Of a stretch of DNA of 64,000 nt, positions 55,549-64,000 are shown in pieces. This DNA comes from Ichthyophis bannanicus (lineage: Eukaryota > Chordata > Amphibia > Gymnophiona > Ichthyophiidae). The position numbers were made by a program, and so were the translations under genes. Every line of letters starts with the position of its first letter. The first letter of the stretch is position 1. Where the stretch lies: positions 52,798,955 to 52,862,954 of the forward strand of contig CM066032.1 in assembly GCA_033557465.1 (NCBI GenBank), given 5' to 3'. Below the pieces are notes generated by a model that worked only from the letters and a program-made list of their open reading frames with translations, ran no database searches and was not told where the DNA came from.

Positions 55549-58500
55549 TTACAGACTGGTGTAACTGGTGAAACTTCTACAGTCCGTAATCCGGGAAAGG
55601 GCATCCGCATTCTTGTGTAACTTCCCAGCACGATGTTCAACTTGAAAATCAAATGTCTGTAAGGCCATGTACCAGTGTGTCAACCTGGCATTGTGGTTCT
55701 TCATTTGCTGCAACCACTTAAGTGGGGCATGGTCCGTGACCAACTGGAACTTTCTCCCTGTAAGGTAAAACCTTAACGCCTCCACTGACCACTTGATAGC
55801 TAAACATTCTTTTTCTATTGTGGAATACTTTTGTTCAGCCGGTGACAACTTCCTGCTCAGGTACATCACAGGATGCTCCTCCCCTTCGTGACACTGGGAT
55901 AGAACCGCTCCTAGCCCTACGTCCGATGCATCCGTTTGAACCAGAAAGGGTTTCTTGAAGTCCACCCCTTTCAGTACCGGTCCTGTACACAATTTTCCTT
56001 TTAAGACTGAAAACGCTTTTTCAGCTTCAGGTGTCCACTTTAGCTGGTTTGGACAATTCTTCCGCAGCATATCCGTGAAAATTGCACTTTTCTCTGCGAA
56101 TTGTGGTATAAACCTGCGGTAGTATCCAATAAGTCCTAAGAAACTTCTTAGTTGTTTCTTTGTTGTTGGAGGGGGAAAATTCCTGATGCTATCTACTTTA
56201 CTCATTAGAGGTTTAATTTTTCCTCTCCCCACTAGGTGGCCCAGGTATTTTACCTCCCTATTTGCAAAGGCACACTTCTTCGGGTTTAAAGTGATTCCCG
56301 CTTGCTTCATGGAGCACAAGACTGCCCTGATCCTCTTTAGATGCTCCGCCCAGGTGTTACTATGGATTATGACATCATCCATATATGCAAAAGCATAATT
56401 TTGGTGGGGTCGAAGTACCTGATCCACTAACCTTTGGCAGGTAGCCGCTGCTCCATGCAGTCCGAAAGGCATCCTCTTGAACTGGAAAAGGCCAACGGGG
56501 GTGCTGAACGCAGTCTTCGGCTTCGACTCCCTGGTGAGAGGGATTTGCCAATATCCTTTTGTCATATCAAGGGTGGTTAAGTATTGAGCCTGTCCCAGCT
56601 GGTCCAACAGCTCTTCAATTCTTGGCATTGGATATGCATCAAAAACTGATATGGCGTTTACCTGCTGGAAGTCAATACAAAATCTTAAAGATCCATCAAG
56701 CTTCGGCACCAGGACTATGGGGCTATTCCAGGGACTCTTTGACTCCTCTATTACTCCCATTTCCAACATCTCCTGGACTTGTGCCACTACTTCCTGTCTT
56801 TTGGCTTCAGGCAAGCGGTATGGCCTTTGACGAACTAATTTCCCAGGTGGAGTTATTATTTCATGGGCAACCAAATGTGTCTCCCCAGGTATGGGTGTCA
56901 ACACATCTGGAAACTCTTTGAGCAATTTCCTAATTTCTTCCTGTTGAACCACTGTCAGGTCCTCACCTATTTGGGGCTCTGATTTTTCTTTACAATCAGA
57001 TACCTGGGGTCCCAAATCTTCCTCTTCATTCACCTCCCTCTCTCGGGCACAGGTGGCAGCTAGACTTTTAACCCCTTTGACATCAGTAGAACCAAAGCCT
57101 TTGGTTCCACGTTCAGAATTCTCCAGGGATGTGACCTCCTCCACAGGTGGAAAACCCAGCCTCTCACAGATCAATTGGGCAATTCTGTCTCCTGTCTTCA
57201 CGTGATAATCATTCTGTCCAAAATTAAATAACAGAACTTTAATATTGCCCCTGTAATCGGGATCAATTACTCCCGCACCCACATCGATGAAATATTTAAG
57301 GGCTAATCCGGACCTTGGGGCTACTCTCCCATAGCATCCAATAGGTATTTCCACTTGGAGACCGGTGTCAACCAGGGTTCTCCCTTGGCTAGGTACAGTC
57401 ACATTTTCTATGCTGCACAGGTCAAACCCAGCAGCTTGAGGGGTTGCCCGCTTAGGAGCTTGGGCCTTCTCTGTGACCCTATGGTACTTTAGGACGAATG
57501 TCTGCTTTGGGGTAGCTTGGTCTTCTGGACGCTTAACCATCTTTTTAGCTGGGGTCTGAGGACTTCCAAATAAAGGCCCGGGAGCTATTACCATTAAACC
57601 TTCTCCCTCCTTCTTTCCTAGTCCTTCCACTAGACCCTGCTTAAATCTTGGCCAGTCTCTTCCTAGAACCAAATCAAAGGGTAGCCTAGGCATCACTGCT
57701 AACAGGACTTCCTCTTGTTCCCCCAGGCACTTAACCTTTAGCCTATAGGTGGGATATGATGTTGCAGCACCATGAATGCATCTGATGTGAACTTGGCTTT
57801 CAGGGGTTCTAGGCACAAATCCTTCTTGGGCCTCTATCCTCTTCCAAAGCCTTTTTGACATCATACTCTGGTCTGCCCCAGAGTCTAACAGAGCATTTGT
57901 GGTAATTCCTTGCACATCAACCATCAAAAGAAATCCTTCTTTGGGCTGTTTTAAATCCACACCCACTAAGCTAGTGTGTGTCTGGCATCTCTTTTCTAAA
58001 TGTCCCCATTTTCCACACTTGAAACATTTCTTTCTATTCCACTGTGTCATTGGGTTTGATACAGTACATTCATTTTCAGAAACATTTTTAATTATTCTCT
58101 TTTCTGATACAGCACATCTAGCCTCAGCACCAATCTTCAGAGGGCCACCCATTCTATTGCAAGCCTGCGTGGCTTCCAAGAATCTCTCTGCTAGCATGGT
58201 TGCCTCTCCAAGATTTTGGCAATTTTGCTGTATAAGGAAAGTGTGCAAATCTTTAGGCACCCCAGACATAAATTGTTCCAGCATTATAATGTCTAATAAC
58301 ATTTCTACCGTTTTTTGCTCAGGCTCCAACCATTTTACAGCTAAACCTCTGATTCTCTGACTCAGAGCCCTGGGTGTTTCACCCACTCTCAATGTAGTAG
58401 CTCTAAACATTTGCCTATACTCTGAAATAGACAACCCTAGGCGATCTCTAATAGCAGCCTTTACATCCTTATAATTCAAAGCCTGGGCTGCTGGCATTGC

Positions 58501-58887
58501 TCTGTAAGCTGCAAGTGCCTCTCCAGTTAATGAGGCTGCCAGCCTTACTGCCCACTGGGTCTCTCGCCATGCTAATGCCTGTGCCACTCTTTCAAAAGAC
58601 TCTAGAAAATCATCAACATTATCATCTGGAGTTAGCTTCCCAAAACTAAATGCCCCAATCCCTTGATTGAGTCCCGCACTGTCCACATGTGGTGTACCAG
58701 TATTTACTGCTGGTCTTGCATCTGTTCCACTTTGGTTCTTCAGCTCAACTAGGGCTTGCACCAGATCAAGCACTGGCCTCTGCTGGTCCATTAAGGCTCT
58801 CATAGCAGTGTCCTGAGCCTGCTGTGCTAGCTCCTGCTGCCTGCTGAATTGGGCTGCCATCCACTGAGCTAGTTCCTTTGGATCCAT
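55549..58887 (-). CDS. gypsy family B Gag-Pol (SCAN-like CA, PR, dUTPase, RT, RNase H)
   Basis: I start at the Met at 58887 (MDPKELAQWMAAQ), which has A at -3 and G at +4 and aligns with family A. Domains in order over ~1112 residues: coiled N-terminus; SCAN-like capsid (RIRGLAVKWLEPE, MLEQFMSGVPKD); zinc knuckle CFKCGKWGHLEKRC; protease ALLDSGADQSMM; complete dUTPase (GFDLCS, APRSGLA, GVIDPDYRG, GDRIAQLIC, GTKGFGSTD); reverse transcriptase with YMDDVIIH; RNase H (QTDASDVGLGAVLSQ). No integrase is seen. The frame stops at 55549, 20 bases before the LTR. The tail frame overlaps it in another frame (open to 55652), so a single frameshift near 55550-55650 has cut the polyprotein. Family A shows the unbroken form. 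Confidence 0.9.
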   Translation of the reverse strand: MDPKELAQWMAAQFSRQQELAQQAQDTAMRALMDQQRPVLDLVQALVELKNQSGTDARPAVNTGTPHVDSAGLNQGIGAFSFGKLTPDDNVDDFLESFERVAQALAWRETQWAVRLAASLTGEALAAYRAMPAAQALNYKDVKAAIRDRLGLSISEYRQMFRATTLRVGETPRALSQRIRGLAVKWLEPEQKTVEMLLDIIMLEQFMSGVPKDLHTFLIQQNCQNLGEATMLAERFLEATQACNRMGGPLKIGAEARCAVSEKRIIKNVSENECTVSNPMTQWNRKKCFKCGKWGHLEKRCQTHTSLVGVDLKQPKEGFLLMVDVQGITTNALLDSGADQSMMSKRLWKRIEAQEGFVPRTPESQVHIRCIHGAATSYPTYRLKVKCLGEQEEVLLAVMPRLPFDLVLGRDWPRFKQGLVEGLGKKEGEGLMVIAPGPLFGSPQTPAKKMVKRPEDQATPKQTFVLKYHRVTEKAQAPKRATPQAAGFDLCSIENVTVPSQGRTLVDTGLQVEIPIGCYGRVAPRSGLALKYFIDVGAGVIDPDYRGNIKVLLFNFGQNDYHVKTGDRIAQLICERLGFPPVEEVTSLENSERGTKGFGSTDVKGVKSLAATCAREREVNEEEDLGPQVSDCKEKSEPQIGEDLTVVQQEEIRKLLKEFPDVLTPIPGETHLVAHEIITPPGKLVRQRPYRLPEAKRQEVVAQVQEMLEMGVIEESKSPWNSPIVLVPKLDGSLRFCIDFQQVNAISVFDAYPMPRIEELLDQLGQAQYLTTLDMTKGYWQIPLTRESKPKTAFSTPVGLFQFKRMPFGLHGAAATCQRLVDQVLRPHQNYAFAYMDDVIIHSNTWAEHLKRIRAVLCSMKQAGITLNPKKCAFANREVKYLGHLVGRGKIKPLMSKVDSIRNFPPPTTKKQLRSFLGLIGYYRRFIPQFAEKSAIFTDMLRKNCPNQLKWTPEAEKAFSVLKGKLCTGPVLKGVDFKKPFLVQTDASDVGLGAVLSQCHEGEEHPVMYLSRKLSPAEQKYSTIEKECLAIKWSVEALRFYLTGRKFQLVTDHAPLKWLQQMKNHNARLTHWYMALQTFDFQVEHRAGKLHKNADALSRITDCRSFTSYTSL

Positions 58888-59200
58888 CTTGAACCCTGTA
58901 AGAAAATACAAAGAAAAAAACACAGTGCACCAATTTCCAAACAGGTGTTTTTTTTTCTACACTCTTTGTTTTTCAATTACCCTGTGCTTACTCCCATCCA
59001 CCACTAGACATGCCCAGGTACTTATTACCTTGTCTCAGTGATGAATCCAGCTCTGCACAGGGTCTTTTCCTCCTAGGACAGCTTCCTGGAACAACCACTT
59101 CTCCTCCAAACTGCAGTTGAGGGAAAATCTTTTTTTTTCCAGCTTTAAACTTGAACTTTAGTTGAAATCCTCAGCAAGTAAATCCCCTTTGTGCAAAAGC

Positions 59201-59219
59201 AATCCTGCCAACTACGCCA
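59201..59219 (-). other. Primer-binding site, gypsy family B, tRNA-Ser
   Basis: Two bases after the 5' LTR the minus strand reads TGGCGTAGTTGGCAGGATT. This pairs with the 3' end of vertebrate tRNA-Ser (AATCCTGCCGACTACG plus CCA) at all but one position, taking the tRNA sequence from general knowledge. Confidence 0.8.
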
Positions 59220-59221
59220 TT

Positions 59222-60699
59222 TGTCAGACGGCTGCCTGGGTGAGAATCTTCACACTCTTGGCAAGTACATATTTCTATATCATTTTGCAAGGTATTGTGG
59301 GCAATGTAGTTCATTCACACCAGACACAGCTGCTGACAATAATTTAGTTGTGCTCTTGGGTAAAGCCAATAAGATATATATTTATGGGGTTATTTCTCCC
59401 AACACAGATATGCTTGGTAGCACATAAATTAGGTTACTTGCTTTCAGTGTTAACTTGGAAAAACAAAGTCAAAATCAGGAAAACAACAAATGAAGAGCCA
59501 CAAAGAAAGAAACAAATTGTTCTTTTCAGGTTAACTTCTGATTACTTCCCACACAGATTCAGAAGTGATTCTCTCCTAGCTCATAAGCAATTAGCTGAGG
59601 CTCGATTGCTAGCAGTTACCAGCTGAAACCCCTTAGCTGGCTTGTTTTCTACTGTGTGGGTCAAATCCTGCTTCAGGAGCTTTTCTGAGTAGATTAAAGA
59701 ACAAATTTGTATTTCTTTGTGATGGTTGCTGTACTTTATAACAGAAAGTTACCAACGGAGTTTAGATAGAGAGCAGTCCATATAAACAGGATCCTCATCT
59801 GCTATTATTCCCCCTTGTTCAACAAGCATGGGTTCAATATCATGGATTGGCACAGATGAGTCTTTCAATGGAGCACTTTCAGGAGAATACTTGTTTCCCT
59901 GCTGTCTTTCAAGGTTATAGCTAGGGCATAGATCAGTGTTCATACCTGAGCTTCCATTGCTGTTAGAGTTTCTCTTTATATAGCCTGGCCAGTATGTAGT
60001 CCAGTTCTTATGTCCAGCCTTCCAATCCAGATCCCTGGACACTGGATCTCTCTTCACATACCTTCTGGCACAGGTCTTAGGGTCCCTTCCACGTGCAGCC
60101 GTCTCCCTCACAGGCAGCCTCTGGTGATTCCTAGCTCTGCAGCACCATTCCTCTGGCTTTCCCCAGTCCAATGGTGTATCCTGGCCCTTGGAATACCTCC
60201 CAGTATACATACTGCTTTGGACTCTTCTAGACCTCTCAAAGGCTTTTCTCCTCTTTCTTCCAGAGGGTTTCCTTGCCTCTCTGTCTGTCCGGTTTGGCTT
60301 CTGCTTCTGATGATCCTTCAGATGAAACTGATGATCAAACTCAAGCTGATTCTCTGGATATCCAAGGTGATCATGAAGATGGTCATCTGTAGAATAAACT
60401 CTACTCTTATTCTGCTTGGATGAGTGCTCCTCCCTAATACAGCGCAGCTGTGCTGAATCAGGCCCTGCCCTTAGAGATGAGTGCTTAGGGATTATCTCAT
60501 AGCCCTCCTGATTGAACACACGTTTCCCCACTTCAGCTCCTCTAATGGCTGTTGGAAACCTGGTGCATTCTGGGACTGGTAGTCTTTTATAAGAAAATTC
60601 TGTTTTCTTATTTCTACCAGAACTGACAGGTTGCTTGTTCAGAGTCACTTCACCTTTTCTATAGCTCCTTCCTGAGCTATGATAAGCTTCCTTATCACA
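59222..60699 (-). repeat. 5' LTR, gypsy family B (1478 bp)
   Basis: Same length as the 3' LTR. Its tail frame is intact. The primer site follows it, at two bases' distance, at 59219. Confidence 0.93.
59749..60699 (-). CDS. LTR-encoded tail ORF in the 5' LTR, gypsy family B
   Basis: It is open through the whole coding part of the LTR (the frame begins 18 bases outside it). The product of about 316 residues is Arg/Lys/Ser/Glu-rich with recurring Cys and Trp, no known fold, and ends IEPMLVEQGGIIADED then YMDCSLSKLRW. In the 3' copy the same frame is fused to Gag-Pol in principle. In this 5' position it has no gag-pol in front, so any product would need its own start. Confidence 0.6.
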   Translation of the reverse strand, partial: CDKEAYHSSGRSYRKGEVTLNKQPVSSGRNKKTEFSYKRLPVPECTRFPTAIRGAEVGKRVFNQEGYEIIPKHSSLRAGPDSAQLRCIREEHSSKQNKSRVYSTDDHLHDHLGYPENQLEFDHQFHLKDHQKQKPNRTDREARKPSGRKRRKAFERSRRVQSSMYTGRYSKGQDTPLDWGKPEEWCCRARNHQRLPVRETAARGRDPKTCARRYVKRDPVSRDLDWKAGHKNWTTYWPGYIKRNSNSNGSSGMNTDLCPSYNLERQQGNKYSPESAPLKDSSVPIHDIEPMLVEQGGIIADEDPVYMDCSLSKLRW

Positions 60700-61729
60700 A
60701 AGCTCAGGTATGAACACTGATCTATGCCCTAGCTATAACCTTGAAAGACAGCAGGGAAACAAGTATTCTCCTGAAAATGCTCCATTGAGAGATTCATCTG
60801 TGCCAATCCATGATATTGAACCCATGCTTATTGAACAAGGGGGAATAATAGCAGATGAGGATCCTGTTTATATGGACTGCTCTCTATCTAAACTCCGTTG
60901 GTAACTTTCTGTTATAAGGTACAGCAACCATCACAAAGAAATACAAATTTGTTCTTTAATCCACTCAGAAAAGCTCCTGAAGCAGGATTTGACCCACACA
61001 GTGGAAGGCAAGCCAGCTAAGGGGTTTCAGCTGGTGACTACTAGCAATTAAGCCTTACCTAATTGCTTGTGAGCTAGGAGAGAATCACTTCTGTATCTAT
61101 GTGGGAAGTAATCAGAAGTTAACCTGAAAAGAACAGTTTGTTTCTTTCTTTGTGGCTTTTCATTTGTTGTTTTCCTGATTTTGACTTTGTTTTTCCAAAT
61201 TAACACTGAAAGCAAGTAACCTAATTTATGTGCTACCAAGCATATCTGTGTTGGGAGAAATAACCCCATAAATAAATATCTTATTGGCTTTACCCAAGAG
61301 CACAACTAAATTATTGTCAGCAGCTGTGTTTGGTGTGAATGAACTACATTGCCCACAATACCTTGCAAATCATATAGAAATATGCACTTGCCAAGAGTGT
61401 GAAGATTCTCACCCAGGCAGCCGTCTGACAAGGACTGAAGGAAGCCTTGGTCGGAGCATTGGTTGGGGAACCAGTTGGAGAAAGGGACCAGAGGCAAGTG
61501 TCCAAGTGGAAAGCTGCAGGTCCAGAGAAGGAAAGACGTCCTGGCCAGAGGACATTTTCATGTCAGAGAGAAAGCAAAGGGTAAAAGGCAGGAGAATGCA
61601 GCCTTGCTGTGAAAGCCTTATTGACCCAGCTGTGCTGAGAGATTCCTGTTTGAGAAAGCCGGAAGGTAGGCTGTATAAACCTGGTAGAAGAGAAACTGAA
61701 TGTAAAAATTTTCCTGTGACTGCCAGAGT

Positions 61730-61981
61730 TTGTGGGGCTCTCCTATAGCAAACTCCAGTATATGTGGTAATCTTCCACCCTGCTCTGTAGCAACGGGGGA
61801 AGGGAAGTCTCGAGGCAGAGAAGAGAGACTGCTTTTTGGAGGGACTTATAATAATCCACAAGAATACCTACCTGGGGGTGAGTGTGAAGAAATGCAAACA
61901 GAATTTCTTATGGAACAAACCCCAGAAGAACAAATGGATTGTACGCTGTCTGTAGCAGACAATGTCACGTCTCTATGCTAG
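61730..61981 (+). CDS. LTR-encoded tail ORF, family C, ending MDCTLSV
   Basis: It is a short open stretch in the family C LTR. The end reads GGECEEMQTEF then EQTPEEQMDCTLSVADN, the same plan as the tails of families A and B. Upstream coding (from 61431) is in broken frames. It is likely a remnant of a longer tail. Confidence 0.45.
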   Translation: MWGSPIANSSICGNLPPCSVATGEGKSRGREERLLFGGTYNNPQEYLPGGECEEMQTEFLMEQTPEEQMDCTLSVADNVTSLC

Positions 61982-62371
61982 AATAGCTGTTAAGAGTTTT
62001 GGTAAAACAGCACTGAAAGCAAGAGAGTTTGCCTTTGTAAAAAGGGACTGCTACAGTTACGTTTTGTTCTACTAATTGTTTATGAGAGCTGAAGATAGAA
62101 GCTGTTTCTGTTCCTGTTTCGTTTCATTTTTGTACCAGAAGTATGGTCATTTTTGTTCCTGTTTTTCTTGCAATGAATCCACCCGGAAGGGGAAATAAAA
62201 TCCTGTCTTTTGCCTAACTCCACTCGACTACAACTCATTCCTTGCCTAGTTAGAGGGACTACACCCAGAAGGCAGTGCAGGCCCAACTGCAATACCCTAC
62301 TTGCTAGGTTTGGACACGCCCAGGCTGACCTACCCCCATGCTTTTGCCTCTGGGGAGGGTTACTGGTGACA

Positions 62372-62943
62372 CACTATAACATCAAAAACACTTTCACTAT
62401 CGGTAAGCACCAAGTTCAGTATGTCCCCCTCACGTATGGGTTCTGTTACCAGTTGTCTAAATAGTTCTCCCTGTAAAGAATTCAGGATCTCCTTACTTCT
62501 AGATGATACTGCAGCAGAGATGTTCCAATCAGCTTCCGGCATATTGAAATCTCCTATCAGTAGTACTTCCCCTTTCCTGGAATGCTGCATATGTCTTTAA
62601 TTAACTCTCTGTCCACCTCTTCTCTTTGTAAAGAAGGTCTGTATATCACACCAATGCAAATAGATTTTTCTTTCCCTCTTTCTAATTTAACCCACAGTGC
62701 CTCCTCTCTCCCTTTTAAGACCTGTATTTCCATAGCTTTAATATTATTTTTTACATACAGTGCCACTCCTCCTCCCCTTTTTCCTACCCTATCCTTTCTG
62801 AATAAAGTATATCCTGATATAGTTAAATCCCAGTCATGGTTGTCCATGAACCATGTTTCTGTTACCGCCACTAAATCCAAGTCAGCCACTCCCATTAAAG
62901 CCTCAACATCTGGGATCTTATTTCCAATACTACAGGCATTGAT
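62372..62943 (-). mobile_element. CR1 LINE, upstream half (endonuclease)
   Basis: It encodes the endonuclease: VADLDLVAVTETWFMDNHDW, RGGGVALYVKNNI, VLLIGDFNMPEADWN. The frame is broken once near 62560. The LTR nest then interrupts it at CACT, and it resumes at 52826. At 62943 it abuts the 3' part of another CR1. Confidence 0.83.
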
Positions 62944-64000
62944 ATCCTGGGTCCCTTCTTAATAATGGTTTATGGACCTTTCCTCCAGGAACTTGTCCAA
63001 ACCTTTTTTAAACCCAGCTACAGTAACAGCATTTATTACATCCTCCGGTAATAAATTACAGAGTTTGATTACACGTTGAGTGAAAAAATATTTTCTTTTA
63101 TTAGTCTTAAATAGTTTACCTGTAGCTTCATTGCATGTCCCCTAGTCTTTTTATATTCTGATAATGTAAACAATCGATCTATGCTTACCTGTTCCACTCC
63201 GTTCATTAATTTATAGACTTCTATCATATCTCCCCTCAGCCGTCTCTTTTACAGGTTAAAGAGACCTAACCTTTTTAGCCTTTCTTCATAGGGGTATCCT
63301 TCCATCCCCTTTACCATTTGGGGTGACTCTTCTCTGAACCATTTCTAATAACGCTATTTAAGATAGGGCGACCAGAATTGCACACAATATTCAAGGTGCG
63401 GTCGCACCATGGAACGATACAGAAGCATTATAATATCCTTTGTTTTATTTTCCATTCCTTTCCTCATGATACCTAGCATTTTATTTGCTCTCTTGGCCAC
63501 CACTGTACACTGTGCGGAGGGTTTTAACATGTTATCCACAATGACACCTAAATCTTTTTCCTGGGTGGTGGTTCCTAATGTGGAACCTTGCATCGTGTAA
63601 CCATAGTTTGGGTTGTTCTTCCCTAGGTGCATAACTTTGCACTTGTCCACATTAAATTTCATCTGCCATTTTGATGCCCAGTCTTCCAATTTATCAAGAT
63701 CCTCTTGCAATTTTCCACAATCCTCTTGGGTTTTAACAACTTTAAATAGTTTTGTGTCATCTGCAAATTTGATAACCTCACTCGTTATTCCACTTTCCAG
63801 GTCATTTATGAATATGTCAAAAAGCAGCGGACCCAGCACAGATCCATGGGGTACACCACTATTCACCTTTCTCCATTGGGAAAATTGGCCATTTAGCCCA
63901 ACCCTCTGCTTTCTATCTTTTAACCAGTTCTTGATCCACAGTAGTACACTGCCTCCTATCCCATGGCTCTTTAGTTTTGCCAAAAGTCTCTGATGAGGGA
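62944..64000 (-). mobile_element. CR1 LINE 3' part, running off the window
   Basis: It encodes reverse transcriptase from GGSVLLWIKNWLKDRKQRVG (63983) through SGVPHGSVLGPLLFDIFIND, IKFADDTKLFKVV and [20 protein letters not shown] to [11 protein letters not shown] (63354), then a C-terminal part in broken frames. The 3' untranslated region is cut at 'gggacccaggatatcaatg' where the other CR1 begins. In the relative at 43856 the same region continues for another 130 bases. Confidence 0.82.

Larger units (their letters stand above)
54052..60699 (-). mobile_element. Full-length gypsy LTR retrotransposon, family B (dUTPase-type, no integrase)
   Basis: Two 1478-bp LTRs (54052-55529 and 59222-60699), TGTGATAAG...GTCTGACA on the minus strand, surround a 3.7-kb interior. 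The flanks AAGC (54048-54051 and 60700-60703) are a perfect 4-bp duplication. Polypurine tract and primer site are present. The LTRs are very similar by eye. It inserted into another LTR of its own family in the opposite orientation. Confidence 0.95.
53167..61430 (+). mobile_element. Solo LTR, family B, plus strand, split by a full gypsy element
   Basis: Pieces 53167-54051 and 60704-61430 make one LTR, TGTGATAAGG...GTCTGACA, flanked by AGGA at 53163-53166 and 61431-61434. At 1612 bp it is longer than its relatives, mostly because of a 57-bp tandem repeat. The two pieces meet exactly at AAGC, the duplication made by the inner element. Confidence 0.92.
52827..62371 (+). mobile_element. Solo LTR, family C, containing further LTR insertions
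   Basis: The outer pieces 52827-53166 and 61431-62371 form one 1281-bp LTR, TGTCATGTAG...GGTGACA, flanked by CACT at 52823-52826 and 62372-62375. Its poly(A) signal lies near 62190 ('ggggaaataaaatcctgtct'). The CR1 frame is restored when it is removed, which proves the boundaries. It is split at AGGA by the next LTR. Confidence 0.9.

Overview
This is a eukaryotic, almost certainly vertebrate, genomic window. It holds one spliced host gene on the + strand inside a dense thicket of transposable elements. The mix of CR1, L2-like and RTE-BovB LINEs, a DIRS element, tRNA-derived SINEs, hAT and TTAA-type DNA transposons and SCAN-type-gag gypsy elements fits a large-genome amphibian. A caecilian is my best guess. 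That is an inference from repeat style, not proof.

Host gene. Three exons can be placed with phase-consistent GT/AG junctions: 3375-3615, 4566-4873 and 46364-51798. The last is a 5.4-kb intron-free exon encoding a SecA-type ATPase motor (phosphate-binding loop ATGEGKST, DEVD box, SGTLGDEAET, NLGGRGTDFK, YGRTSRKGNPG) followed by a long C-terminal region with hydrophobic segments. The second exon is a charged coiled coil. The first encodes a compact domain I do not recognise. The gene starts before the visible exons. It either ends at the TAA at 51800-51802 or splices out through a GTAAGA donor that contains that TAA.

Layout. 1-1771: 5' half of a CR1 LINE on the minus strand. 3074-3254: a small inverted-repeat element. 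3375-4873: exons 1 and 2. 4874-46363: a 41.5-kb intron built almost wholly of repeats. In order it holds a full gypsy element (5822-12721), an RTE-BovB LINE (12855-16175), a solo LTR (16331-17875), a TTAA element carrying an LTR (18902-21109), a DIRS element (21638-27494), an L2-like LINE with a SINE and a hAT MITE inside or beside it (27538-31990), a retroposon-tail minisatellite split by a hAT element (32340-37105), then L2, R2-group and CR1 fragments to 46230. 46364-51798: the SecA exon. 51830-64000: a CR1 LINE split by a nest of three LTR insertions, then a second CR1.

The two full gypsy elements belong to related families. Each encodes SCAN-like capsid, zinc knuckle, aspartic protease, dUTPase, reverse transcriptase and RNase H. 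I see no integrase in either. The reading frame runs (frameshifted in the second copy) through the polypurine tract into the 3' LTR, so the LTR itself encodes a basic, low-complexity tail of about 300 residues ending in a conserved M[DE]C(S/A/T)L motif. Four LTR families in the window share that ending. Both primer-binding sites lie 2 nt from the LTR; one matches the 3' end of tRNA-Ser almost perfectly, the other keeps part of that match.
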